A stretch of DNA of 64,000 bases. Source: CAZIPE01 sp964541305 (GTDB lineage: Bacteria > Patescibacteriota > Saccharimonadia > Saccharimonadales > UBA7683). The notes under the pieces are model-generated. The model made no database searches and had not been told where the DNA came from. It worked only from the letters and a program-made list of their open reading frames with translations. A program made the position numbers and the translations under genes. How positions within the stretch are numbered: the stretch's first letter is position 1; every line of letters starts with the position of its first letter. Shown here piece by piece: positions 50,300 to 58,550 of the stretch. The DNA lies in the NCBI GenBank assembly GCA_964541305.1, contig CAZIPE010000002.1:1-64000 (forward strand), read 5' to 3'.

Positions 50300-50833
50300 A
50301 TGTTTAACTGGCTCTCACAGATGATGATAGTAACCTCAATGGTCATTCCCTACGCTACCTCTACTTCAACGAAATTTGAAAGCTTGCCAATTAAGCCAAC
50401 TCAAGATCAAATTGAATGCAGAACTCAGTCGTGGGAAAAAGAAAATCTCACTACTGTTACCAGCGCCCAGGTAGACAAAAAACTTGCACCGTACATTGAA
50501 AAGCTTATAGCTGATGCACGGCTCAGTGGTAATAATTTTCTAATTAACTCGGGCTATCGAACCTGTGCCTTGCAAGCAAGCCTACGCGTCTCTTCTTGTG
50601 GCGGAAATGATAACTACAACAAAAACCTTAAGCCAGCAGACCTCTGTTCTCCGCCAACCGAACCCGCTGGCCGAAGTCTGCACAATGACGGTCTCGCAGT
50701 AGACTTTGCCTGCCAAGGGTACGGCGTTTTGGAGTACTCCCCCTGCTACAGCTGGTTACAAAAAAATGCCTACAAATACCAACTTATTAATCGCCCTGGC
50801 GAACCTTGGCACTGGTCCACCACTGGTAGGTAA
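50300..50833 (+). CDS. M15 peptidase, D,D-carboxypeptidase (VanY-like)
   Basis: 177 aa. A hydrophobic N-terminus (FNWLSQMMIVTSMVIPYA) acts as signal or anchor. The catalytic fold has NSGYRTCALQ near residue 78, the zinc motif SLHNDGLAVDF near 128 (SxHxxGxAxD) and EPWHWSTTG at the end, giving the third ligand and base. It trims D-Ala from stem peptides. The extra cysteines (SCGGN, DLCSPP, DFACQG) suggest disulfides outside the cell. It ends 3 bp from the convergent metG stop. Confidence 0.85.
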   Translation: MFNWLSQMMIVTSMVIPYATSTSTKFESLPIKPTQDQIECRTQSWEKENLTTVTSAQVDKKLAPYIEKLIADARLSGNNFLINSGYRTCALQASLRVSSCGGNDNYNKNLKPADLCSPPTEPAGRSLHNDGLAVDFACQGYGVLEYSPCYSWLQKNAYKYQLINRPGEPWHWSTTGR

Positions 50834-50836
50834 GAT

Positions 50837-52279
50837 TTATTTGGTTTCAATGCGAGGGAAGAGAACGCCTGAGTAGTTTTTGACGTAGCCTTCTTTGAAT
50901 ATCTTTTTGATAACAGCACTTGAGGTAGGAAGAAACGGCTCAAGTAGTTCGGCTATCTGTAATATGTCACCAACGCACGACGCTAATACTTCGCGAAGAT
51001 GAGCATCATCTTCTTCTTTAGCTAGTTGCCACGGTTTTTCTTGCTCAATAAACTGGTTGAGTCCCCGTATGAGTGTCCATACCCACTCAAGCGCTCTGTC
51101 AAACTGACAGTTTTCGACTGCCTCGTGGAAGGGGCCCGTATCATGATCGGGCGTAGGATACTCACCTACCACTCCCTGCTGATATCTATTAATCATACTG
51201 GCTACGCGCTGTACGGCATTACCAAGTTCGTTAGCTAATTCTCCGTGATAGACCGCCTCGAAGCGCTCCCAGGTGAAATCACCATCCTCGTAACTTGGCA
51301 CATGTCGCAGAAAGTAATAACGAAACGCGTCAGCGCCATAGGTTTTTACAATATCCTCGGTTGTCACCACATTACCAAGTGTCTTGCTCATTTTTTGACC
51401 ACCTGATGTCACGTGACCATGCACAAATAATGTTTTAAGAAGTGGTAATTTAGCGCTCAACAGCATTGCCGGGTAGATTGCCGCATGAAAACGCAGATTA
51501 TCTTTACCGACAATTTGTACATCAGTCGGCCAAAACGCTTTGAAGTCCTCACCATCAGGGTAACCAAGTAAGGTTATGTAGTTCATTAAGGCTTCAAACC
51601 ATACATACATCACCTGAGTTGTGTCACCTGGAACAGGGATGCCCCACTGTAAGGTCTTTTTTGGTCGAGAGATACTAATATCATCTAGGCCGCCTTTGAT
51701 AGTGTTGAGAATCTCGTTCTTACGCGTTTCAGGAATAACTCTAAACTCACCTGTGCTTATGAGCTTCTCTAGTTGTTTTTGATACCTACTCAGCTTGAAG
51801 AAATAGTTTTCTTCCTCAAGTTTTTCGTACTTTCGATTATGGTCAGGGCACACGCCCTTATTAGCTTTGACCTCTGTTTCAGTTTTGTATTCTTCACAAC
51901 CCACACAGTACCAACCACTGTATTTAGATTTATAGATGTCATCGCCCATCTGCTTCCATAGCAACTGAGACGCTTTAATATGCTGTTTGGAATTTGTGCG
52001 TGCAAAGTGCGTAAATTCGGAACCGATACGTGTATGCATATCTTTTATTTTTGGAATAATAGTTTCGATGAAGTCTTCGGGCTTTAACTTTGCTTCATCT
52101 GCCTTTTCAACTATTTTTGTGCCATGCTCATCCGCACCAGCGCTATATGCGACGTTGAAGCCCTTTTGTTTATAATAACGAGCTAAAGCATCGGCATAGA
52201 GTGGATCAAATGCGTTGCCAATGTGTGGTGCACCACTGGCGTATGGTATAGATGTAGTGATATAAAAGTTTTTTTTCAT
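50837..52279 (-). CDS. metG: methionyl-tRNA synthetase (short form)
   Basis: 480 aa, without the C-terminal dimerisation/tRNA-binding domain. The HIGH-type motif PYASGAPHIGNAF is at ~13 and one zinc knuckle is in CVGCEEYKTE...GVCPDHN (~125-145). The KMSKS motif GGQKMSKTLGN is near 295, and the anticodon-binding helical domain follows. It charges initiator and elongator tRNA-Met. It stands alone between convergent and downstream units. Confidence 0.95.
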   Translation of the reverse strand: MKKNFYITTSIPYASGAPHIGNAFDPLYADALARYYKQKGFNVAYSAGADEHGTKIVEKADEAKLKPEDFIETIIPKIKDMHTRIGSEFTHFARTNSKQHIKASQLLWKQMGDDIYKSKYSGWYCVGCEEYKTETEVKANKGVCPDHNRKYEKLEEENYFFKLSRYQKQLEKLISTGEFRVIPETRKNEILNTIKGGLDDISISRPKKTLQWGIPVPGDTTQVMYVWFEALMNYITLLGYPDGEDFKAFWPTDVQIVGKDNLRFHAAIYPAMLLSAKLPLLKTLFVHGHVTSGGQKMSKTLGNVVTTEDIVKTYGADAFRYYFLRHVPSYEDGDFTWERFEAVYHGELANELGNAVQRVASMINRYQQGVVGEYPTPDHDTGPFHEAVENCQFDRALEWVWTLIRGLNQFIEQEKPWQLAKEEDDAHLREVLASCVGDILQIAELLEPFLPTSSAVIKKIFKEGYVKNYSGVLFPRIETK

Positions 52280-52385
52280 AGTAGTTCTCGTTTATGTAAA
52301 GTTAGCAAAATGGTAAAAAGATATAGTAGCCCACTAGGGCATTATCATGGCAGTAGAGATAGTTCTTATTTGCTGAATCATGGCT

Positions 52386-53141
52386 CTATGATACCACATC
52401 TGTTAATGAGGCAAGGGTAATCATTCTGCCACTGTGTGCACCTTCTCTGCGATGAGAGAAAAACCGACTGTCTTCTTTGGTGCATATATTCACATCATCA
52501 ATACGGGATACTCCCGACTGTCTCAGCTGGTCGATAACCATTTGTTTTAGATCAACGAGATATTTATCTCCCTTCTTAGAAAGGTAACTGGAGTCGAATA
52601 TATCTTTTGCCTCTTCCCCAAACTCAAAGCAGTCTCGGCAAATCATCGGACCAAGTCCCGCAATCAGCTCTCTCGCACCTGATGCTGTATCAACCTCATT
52701 TATTACTTTTTTTATAATGCCCCCGCTTATTGTGTGCCAACTTCCGTGAATGGTAGCAACAATTCGGCTATTTTTATCTGCCAGTATGATGGATGCACAA
52801 TCAGCCGTTGTTTGTGAAAGTACCAGATCTTGATTGGTAGTATGGACCGCATCGAAACCTTCGAACTCGCCCTCGGTGGTTGCATGTAAAATGTTGGTTT
52901 TGAACTCATGGATGATATGCGCCAGCTTTGGCTTGCTACCAGAATCTAGACCTGGTAATAAGACTTTTAGCGCACGCGTGCGATTTTCATCAACATTGTG
53001 ATCCAAGTCGCCACTCCCCTTCTTGCCATTGAGTGATTCAAATAAGACTTTTGATACTCCACCGTAGCGCATAAACCAACCGTGTGCTACGCCTACTTCA
53101 TTCAACAATGCTGAACTGACAAATTGAACATCATTTTTCAT
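52386..53141 (-). CDS. pgeF: peptidoglycan editing factor PgeF (YfiH/LACC1 family)
   Basis: 251 aa. Family motifs: AHGWFMRYGGVS near residue 18, TTADCASIILAD near 113 with the metal Cys, IHGSWHTISGGI near 130, and a C-terminal FSHRREGAHSGRM. YfiH proteins are multicopper-oxidase-like in name only. They act as purine nucleosidases or remove mis-inserted amino acids from wall precursors. The start overlaps the trehalase-like gene by 11 bp, so both are on one transcript. Confidence 0.9.
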   Translation of the reverse strand: MKNDVQFVSSALLNEVGVAHGWFMRYGGVSKVLFESLNGKKGSGDLDHNVDENRTRALKVLLPGLDSGSKPKLAHIIHEFKTNILHATTEGEFEGFDAVHTTNQDLVLSQTTADCASIILADKNSRIVATIHGSWHTISGGIIKKVINEVDTASGARELIAGLGPMICRDCFEFGEEAKDIFDSSYLSKKGDKYLVDLKQMVIDQLRQSGVSRIDDVNICTKEDSRFFSHRREGAHSGRMITLASLTDVVS

Positions 53142-54396
53142 CTATATAATCCTGGCATAAACGCTCAAAAATGGCATTCGTCCAGCCAAACCCAGACTGA
53201 GAAGGGTACAGTCCTTCAATAGGTTCTTTTTCAGGATCAACTACGTTATATTTTTCTAAAAATACCCCGTGCAGTTTGAACCAATCAAGATTAGTTTTAA
53301 GCCACTTTTGTGCAATTCTGTTTGCTTCTGCGTGATAGCCGTATCTTTCCAGCCCTTCAATAACAAATAAATGAAGGGGCGCCCAGCCATTCGGATTCGC
53401 CCACTGTACAGGTGTTTTTTGAGGCAAGACAGCCTTAAAAGCCGGGTCTTCAGTTGCTGCAAGTCCGCCCTTAAACTCAAACCGACTCAGGTTTTTAACA
53501 AGTTCGCTCGCCTGCTTCTTGCTCGCGAGCCCCGCCCACATCGTAGTGTAGGCCGCCAGTGATGAGACCGAGCCACGACCTTGCTTTTTATAGTTATAGT
53601 CAAAGAAATTACCCTGTCTTTCGCTCCACATCAACTTATTGATTGCCCGCTTTCTGTTTTCGGCATGATGCAACCACTCTTTTTCTTCCGCAGGTTTGTT
53701 GAGTAAGGCGGCGGCCCGTGCGAAATCTGTTTCGTATTTGTATAAATACACATTTAAATCTATTGGCAGAAAATCCATACACTTGCGATTGAATCGTGTG
53801 GTCATATCCCAACCGCTCTCTGCCTCCGCCATATCGTGTAGATGATTTAGGTCGTAATAGCGACTCAAACCCTTATAGACCATGTGATTGTGTGGTTTCT
53901 GTGTACCCATCCAAACATTTTTATATTCTTTTTTGGCATGATTTATTGCCTGCTCGAACCATCGCTTATCAAGGCTGTAGGCTTCGTAGACATCGAAGAT
54001 AAAACTCGTTAGTAGTGGGGGTTGAGAGTGCGCTAACAGATAGGTTTTATTGGCATTTGGCACCATGCCGTACTGTTGAATCAGAAAGAAAAGATTGTCG
54101 AGTATGCCCACCACAAAATCTCTTTTGCTCGGATCTTTCAGCATCCCTTGAACCATAAAGTAACTATCCCAGTAGTACATTTCATCAAATGTGAAGGTTG
54201 AATCTGGTTCGTAAGCGGGTACTAGATACGGATGCGGCAAGCCGATTAGCGTGTCTTTATTGGTGGTATTCGTGCGCTTCAAGTGAGCCCAAAACGTTTC
54301 GATGTAGTGGCGCGCTTCTTTGACATCATCAACCCTCAAAGAAATCTCTTTGTGGAACAGTCTACGAAATAACGAATTCTTTGTTTTACGTATCAT
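53131..54396 (-). CDS. trehalase-like glycosidase (GH37 type)
   Basis: 421 aa. An (alpha/alpha)6 barrel is indicated by trehalase signatures: DEMYYWDSYFMVQGML near residue 68 (compare the family's YYWDSY), AESGWDMTTRF near 193 and VQWANPNGWAPLHLFV near 348 (compare QWDxPNGWAP), then EKYNV at the end. The Asp in the ESGWD motif is the expected catalytic acid. There is no signal peptide, so it is cytosolic. It hydrolyses trehalose or a related glucoside; the Asp-to-Ala change in QWA leaves specificity open. It precedes pgeF on the same strand. Confidence 0.82.
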   Translation of the reverse strand: MIRKTKNSLFRRLFHKEISLRVDDVKEARHYIETFWAHLKRTNTTNKDTLIGLPHPYLVPAYEPDSTFTFDEMYYWDSYFMVQGMLKDPSKRDFVVGILDNLFFLIQQYGMVPNANKTYLLAHSQPPLLTSFIFDVYEAYSLDKRWFEQAINHAKKEYKNVWMGTQKPHNHMVYKGLSRYYDLNHLHDMAEAESGWDMTTRFNRKCMDFLPIDLNVYLYKYETDFARAAALLNKPAEEKEWLHHAENRKRAINKLMWSERQGNFFDYNYKKQGRGSVSSLAAYTTMWAGLASKKQASELVKNLSRFEFKGGLAATEDPAFKAVLPQKTPVQWANPNGWAPLHLFVIEGLERYGYHAEANRIAQKWLKTNLDWFKLHGVFLEKYNVVDPEKEPIEGLYPSQSGFGWTNAIFERLCQDYIDEK

Positions 54397-54428
54397 CAGC
54401 TACTAGCTTATCAAGCTGAGGGGTGTGG

Positions 54429-55646
54429 TCAATAGCGATGTTGTTCTTGAACAAAGGTAAGTGCGTGACCCGTTTTGCCAGCTCGTCCAGCACGACCAAC
54501 ACGGTGCGTATAGTCGTCGTATGTTTGTGGAATCGAGTAGTTAATCACATGCGTGACATCAGCAACGTCAATACCGCGCGCAGCAACATCTGTGGCTACC
54601 AAGATATCGACATCGTTGTCCTTAAAACGGCGCAGGGCTCGTTGGCGTTGGCCTTGGTTTTTACCACCGTGAATCGCATCGGTAGCAAATCCGCGACTGA
54701 TAAGTTCTTGAGAGAGTTTTTCAACGCTACGCTGAGTTTCATCAAAAACAATAACTTTTTTCACTTCTTCTTTGAGTAGTGCATCATGAAGATGATCAAT
54801 TTTATCACCAGGGTTCTTGTACTTGATAACATCTTGATGAACGTTATCGCTTGTCGCACCAGTCTTGACTGAAATATGAACTGGCTCGTGAGAGAACGTC
54901 TGAATGAGGTCTTTCACCTTGGCGTCAAGTGTTGCTGAAAAGAACAGTGATTGACGAGTCTGTGCAGTGCTGCCTAAAATGTGGCGCACATCGTTCACAA
55001 AGCCCATGTCGAGCATTCTGTCTACTTCGTCAAGCACAATCTTGTTGAAACCATCAAGTCGCAAGGTGCGTCGTTCAATATGGTCTTTAATACGACCAGG
55101 TGTACCAATAACGAGCTGTGGGCGACCTCGAAGATCTCGCAACTGCAAACCGTAGCTTGAGCCACCAATGAGTAGTGCGCTGTAAATTTTGGCACCCTTA
55201 GCAATTTCGTTGAACTCAACTTGAATCTGCTGAGCAAGCTCACGAGTTGGGGCGATGATGAGTGCTTTATCGTTTCTGTTTGCCATCAGATCATTAATGA
55301 TTGGCACGGCAAACGCAGCAGTTTTACCTGTTCCGGTGTTGGCAATCCCGATAATATCTTTACCTTCCAAAATAGCCGGAATGGCTTGATCTTGAATAGG
55401 TGAAGGCGTAACATACCCCTTCACTTTTAGGTTGTCTTTAATGAGTTCGTTAATCGCAAAATCTGCAAAGACATGCTTTGCCGAGTACTGCTCAACATCT
55501 TGCTGTTTAGCCGCTTGAACAAACTTAGCAGGATCTATATATTGACCTCTCCCACGATTAGTTCGCGGTTTAGAGTTGTTAGTTCGGCGGCTGTTGTATC
55601 CACCACCGTAAGACGTGCGCTTCTTGGCGCCAGAATAATAGGGCAT
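54429..55646 (-). CDS. DEAD-box RNA helicase
   Basis: 405 aa. A basic Arg/Ser/Gly/Tyr-rich N-terminal tail (~1-50) is followed by the helicase core: GYVTPSPIQDQAIP (Q motif), NTGTGKTAAFAVP (I), APTRELAQQ (Ia), DEVDRMLD (II, DEVD in place of DEAD), FSATLD (III), ATDVAARGIDV (V) and HRVGRAGRAGKTG (VI). It unwinds structured RNA in ribosome assembly or decay. Unlike most neighbours it has a Shine-Dalgarno (AAGAAGGA) and a long upstream region, reminiscent of cold-shock helicases. Confidence 0.93.
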   Translation of the reverse strand: MPYYSGAKKRTSYGGGYNSRRTNNSKPRTNRGRGQYIDPAKFVQAAKQQDVEQYSAKHVFADFAINELIKDNLKVKGYVTPSPIQDQAIPAILEGKDIIGIANTGTGKTAAFAVPIINDLMANRNDKALIIAPTRELAQQIQVEFNEIAKGAKIYSALLIGGSSYGLQLRDLRGRPQLVIGTPGRIKDHIERRTLRLDGFNKIVLDEVDRMLDMGFVNDVRHILGSTAQTRQSLFFSATLDAKVKDLIQTFSHEPVHISVKTGATSDNVHQDVIKYKNPGDKIDHLHDALLKEEVKKVIVFDETQRSVEKLSQELISRGFATDAIHGGKNQGQRQRALRRFKDNDVDILVATDVAARGIDVADVTHVINYSIPQTYDDYTHRVGRAGRAGKTGHALTFVQEQHRY

Positions 55647-55943
55647 AAAAAATGAATCCTTCTTTGTATTATTTAGTTATTACTTGGTCGTTTTTGAATT
55701 TTTCAAAAGACCTTGATTGTCTCATAGAGCCAAAAGTAATATCTAAATAACTACGGATCCATTAAACAATTACGTTAATATTAGCACCCCTGTAGAGAAA
55801 AGTCAAGCGTAAGTGGTTTAGTAGACCTAGTGCGAAAAAATTAGCGCCTTCTCATGATAAAACAAAGGCAGTAGAAGACACATCTCATATTGAACAGTCA
55901 CACGTGTACTCGACTAAATAATCGACCCATAACGTGAAGATTA
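55647..55943. other. intergenic region, no gene seen
   Basis: About 300 bp between the divergent helicase and the Cys-containing small protein. AT-rich with several T-runs and one SD-like site for the helicase. No hairpin-plus-T terminator or ORF stands out. A long 5' leader for the helicase is likely. Confidence 0.5.
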
Positions 55944-55972
55944 TTGACAATATATATTTGTTGTGTTATCAT
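55944..55972 (+). promoter_or_regulatory. strong promoter
   Basis: TTGACA (55944-55949), a 17-bp spacer and TATCAT (55967-55972), followed by a 37-nt leader with GGAG before ATG 56010. Confidence 0.75.
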
Positions 55973-56009
55973 AAATAAGATTAATAGAATGTGGAGATAT
56001 TGGAGTCTT

Positions 56010-56339
56010 ATGTTTAATACTGGGAAGACACGTAAAAATTTTGAGCAATGCCCAAACCGCACCACGGATGGTGGGACAAGTAATAATACTAAGTTTGTTC
56101 TGCGCTGTGCCGCCTACCCTAGTGGACTAGAGACACCTGTATCTCTATCTGGGATGTCGTATTCCGAGAATCGCAAGAACGTCGCTATGATGGCTGGCTG
56201 TTTAGCATGTCCGTATTCAAAAACTCCTCTTGAAAGAACTCAAGGCCTGGGAGTATCAAGCCAAGGTGATCCGGTGGAAGTGACAATTTTTCTGCGTCCA
56301 GAAGATACTGCAGGGTCTCCTGTAAATCATCTAGACTAG
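56010..56339 (+). CDS. small four-cysteine protein of unknown function
   Basis: 109 aa from ATG 56010, chosen because GGAG sits 4-5 nt upstream and the strong promoter lies 37 nt before. Cysteines occur as EQCPNR near residue 14, LRCAAYP near 33 and GCLACPYS near 68, so a small metal-binding knuckle is plausible. No family recognised. It is monocistronic and divergent from the helicase. No signal or membrane helix. Confidence 0.6.
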   Translation: MFNTGKTRKNFEQCPNRTTDGGTSNNTKFVLRCAAYPSGLETPVSLSGMSYSENRKNVAMMAGCLACPYSKTPLERTQGLGVSSQGDPVEVTIFLRPEDTAGSPVNHLD

Positions 56340-56526
56340 CGAAAAGCAAAAGAAGTCTGCCTGCCTACTAAAATACACTCCCCACCGGGCCGTCTTTGCC
56401 GTGTTCGGTAGATTTAGAGAGAAAAAAATGACTGCCTCATCACTAAAATATCGGGAACAGTAGGTGGATTAATTGTATGTTAAGTAGAATAGACACAGGA
56501 TTAGCTACATACCAGAAGAGTAGTTT

Positions 56527-57099
56527 TCATGTAGCACTTCTCTGCTTTAAATATGTAGCAAGCAATGTCTGCATCTGAGTCTCATTCGGGTCTACTATGT
56601 CATTCTCTAAATTATAGAGTTGATGCACTTTAATCGCTTCCATCTGATCAATAAGATCTATCTCAGTCTTGTTTAGACGATTAACACAGGTTCTGAAGTC
56701 AAATATGTAGTCACTAGAAAAAACCTTAGCAAAAAGATGCTTCGCTCTTGAAAGGTGAAATTTACTCGTAACAAGTATTATCGAATGCCAGTTATGAGAA
56801 TCCACTATTTCTTTACAAAATAGAGCATTTTCATACGTATTTTTTGATTTTGATTCAGTTATTATTGCTTCTTCACGAATACCAATAGTTAGAGCGTAGT
56901 CCTTCATCGACTCAGCCTCTGATTTGTGGGGCTTATAGTGATGTAGGTGCGATACGTCTCCTGAAAATATAACTACATCAGACTCCCGAGAAGTAAGAGT
57001 GTCCGCCGCCAACTGCACACGACTCTTGCCTTCATTGGGCAACAAACCGTCTTCAGTCACGTCAAACCCCAGGACAACAACTACATCAAATTTTTTCAT
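56527..57099 (-). CDS. DUF218/YdcF family protein, soluble
   Basis: 190 aa. The family motifs are VVVLGFDVTEDGLL at the N-terminus, DVVIFSGDVSH near 55, ESKSKNTYENALFCKEIV near 100 (the conserved ENA) and LVTSKFHLSRAKHLF near 120. Unlike the paralogue at 47 kb, it has no membrane helix. DUF218 proteins act on nucleotide or envelope substrates; specificity is unknown. It is next to a D-Ala-D-Ala dipeptidase gene on the same strand, consistent with a wall-related role. Confidence 0.8.
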   Translation of the reverse strand: MKKFDVVVVLGFDVTEDGLLPNEGKSRVQLAADTLTSRESDVVIFSGDVSHLHHYKPHKSEAESMKDYALTIGIREEAIITESKSKNTYENALFCKEIVDSHNWHSIILVTSKFHLSRAKHLFAKVFSSDYIFDFRTCVNRLNKTEIDLIDQMEAIKVHQLYNLENDIVDPNETQMQTLLATYLKQRSAT

Positions 57100-57261
57100 A
57101 TCTGAGTCTCAGTATATCATTCAAAAAAATTGATTGGGTGACGAATTTGTGCGAAAAAAGTGGCACCACATACTTATAGAACAGATGAGACGGAGAGATT
57201 TGCTTTATGTTGAATACAACCGTCACAAGAAAGGCTTTATACCCTAAGAGTGATGTACTTG

Positions 57262-57990
57262 CTATAGCTCTGGCTCAATTACGCCGTACAGAGAGTTGGG
57301 TTGCTCACGGAAGTATGCCCAGACAGTATCTCCATAACTATAATGCCACCATTCATTGTAGTCTGGTGCAAAACCAGCCTGCAACATCGCTTCAAGTAAA
57401 ATCATCCTGCTTGCATATTGCTGGTTAGTTATCTTGTTCGAATGTAGGACTGCACTATTAGTATTGGTGTTAACTGGGCAACCAAAATCAACAAGTTTGT
57501 TTAGCGCGGTATCGAACATATCTACATCGACTGCAGCACCGCAGCAATGGGGAGGTAGTGTCACGTTTGGATCGCTAACATACGTTCGTGCGAACCCTAC
57601 CGCCTCTTCATAAAGTGCACCAGGGTGTTCTTTTACATACTTATCTACCATTTGCTGAAACTCTGCTTGCTGAACTGTCAGTGGTCGATGACCTGCTCTC
57701 AGCACTAGAATAAAGTGATGGGGAAGATGGCTTACTGCTTCATTTAACCTTTTAACCACTTCTTCTCGTAAATATATTGTGTTGTACTCTGGGTTTTGTT
57801 TAATATACTGCCTATAAAGTGGACCCTCTAATATATCTGTTTGTGTTTTCCAAATTGGATCTAGTTTTAATCTAGATTTTTCGGTCACTTGTACTAGTGG
57901 GCTGAGTAAATTACTGCAACTTAAATTTTCTGGATCCAGTTCGAATGATGTTTTTGTTCTATCTACTAATTGTTGTAACGTAAGCGACAT
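57262..57990 (-). CDS. D-alanyl-D-alanine dipeptidase (VanX/DdpX family)
   Basis: 242 aa. Peptidase M15D motifs: LRAGHRPLTVQQ near residue 97 (the catalytic Arg), HCCGAAVDVDM near 166 (SxHxxGxAxD, two zinc ligands) and EWWHYSYG near 222 (general base Glu and third ligand). It hydrolyses free D-Ala-D-Ala. No signal peptide is visible, so it is cytosolic as in VanX. vanA/vanH ligase genes are not nearby, so it is more likely for recycling D-Ala from wall fragments than for resistance. Confidence 0.88.
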   Translation of the reverse strand: MSLTLQQLVDRTKTSFELDPENLSCSNLLSPLVQVTEKSRLKLDPIWKTQTDILEGPLYRQYIKQNPEYNTIYLREEVVKRLNEAVSHLPHHFILVLRAGHRPLTVQQAEFQQMVDKYVKEHPGALYEEAVGFARTYVSDPNVTLPPHCCGAAVDVDMFDTALNKLVDFGCPVNTNTNSAVLHSNKITNQQYASRMILLEAMLQAGFAPDYNEWWHYSYGDTVWAYFREQPNSLYGVIEPEL

Positions 57991-58033
57991 TTACCATAGT
58001 ATAAAGGAGTACTGATTAATTAGCGATCCCGCT

Positions 58034-58062
58034 AAAAAACAAAAAGCACTCTTCAAAGTGCT
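58034..58062 (-). terminator. terminator of tmRNA
   Basis: On the minus strand, AGCACT, loop TTGAAG and AGTGCT are followed by TTTTTGTTTTTT. It lies about 27 bp past the CCA end of the tmRNA. Confidence 0.85.
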
Positions 58063-58088
58063 TAATGGTTTACCATGAGCTTGTCGAA

Positions 58089-58483
58089 TGGTGGAGATGC
58101 CGAGTACTGCCCTCGGGTCCGAAAAGTAACCATCTGCTCATCTACGTGCGTAGTTTATCCTGAAATTTTACAAACCTTACTTATAGAGGAAAAACAAAAA
58201 CAAAGAAGATTTGTTATCAGTAAAATGTCGAATGTTTCGCTGATAAACCGAAACAAACCGAGCCAAATAATATGACACCGGAAACCGCACTATTTGACAT
58301 CATGCGACCGGTGGCGTACCTAAATTAGGCAACTTGCATAGCAAACGTGTTAACGCGGAAAGCGTTAGCAACAGATGCTACGACTTGTTTAATTGTTTTT
58401 GCAATTAAAATGTGAATTACGTTCACGTTCGACACGCCAAGCAGATTGTTAAAGTCTCTTCGTCTAAAGCTATGTCATCCCCT
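58089..58483 (-). ncRNA. ssrA: transfer-messenger RNA (tmRNA)
   Basis: 395 nt. The 5' end GGGGATGACATAGCTTTAGAC is the standard tmRNA opening. Its GGGGATG pairs with CATCTCC before ACCA at the 3' end, with CCA encoded. A tag frame ends at GCCTAA (stop near 58322-58324). With a CAAGTC context before the resume codon, the tag would read VASVANAFRVNTFAMQVA. Pseudoknot-like hairpins follow (CCGGTCGC...GTGCGGTTTCCGG region). The T-arm stem CCGAG/CTCGG encloses GGCAGTA instead of the usual TTCRANN, which is odd. It rescues stalled ribosomes with SmpB (not in window). Confidence 0.85.
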
Positions 58484-58519
58484 CGTCAACACAGTGGAGC
58501 TTGACTACTCCATATTTAT

Positions 58520-58525
58520 ATTATA
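58520..58525 (-). promoter_or_regulatory. -10 box of tmRNA
   Basis: TATAAT on the minus strand, 36 nt before the mature 5' end of tmRNA, so a short 5' extension would be removed by RNase P. Confidence 0.55.
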
Positions 58526-58550
58526 GCACATTTTATTACTATTTTCTACA

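Noticed and set aside
57207..57428. 73-codon plus-strand frame near vanX
   Set aside because: It lies antisense to the conserved C-terminal part of the dipeptidase and has no supporting signal.
57262..57990. Vancomycin resistance cluster
   Set aside because: Only a VanX-type dipeptidase is present; no D-Ala-D-Lac ligase or VanH gene nearby, so recycling is more likely.
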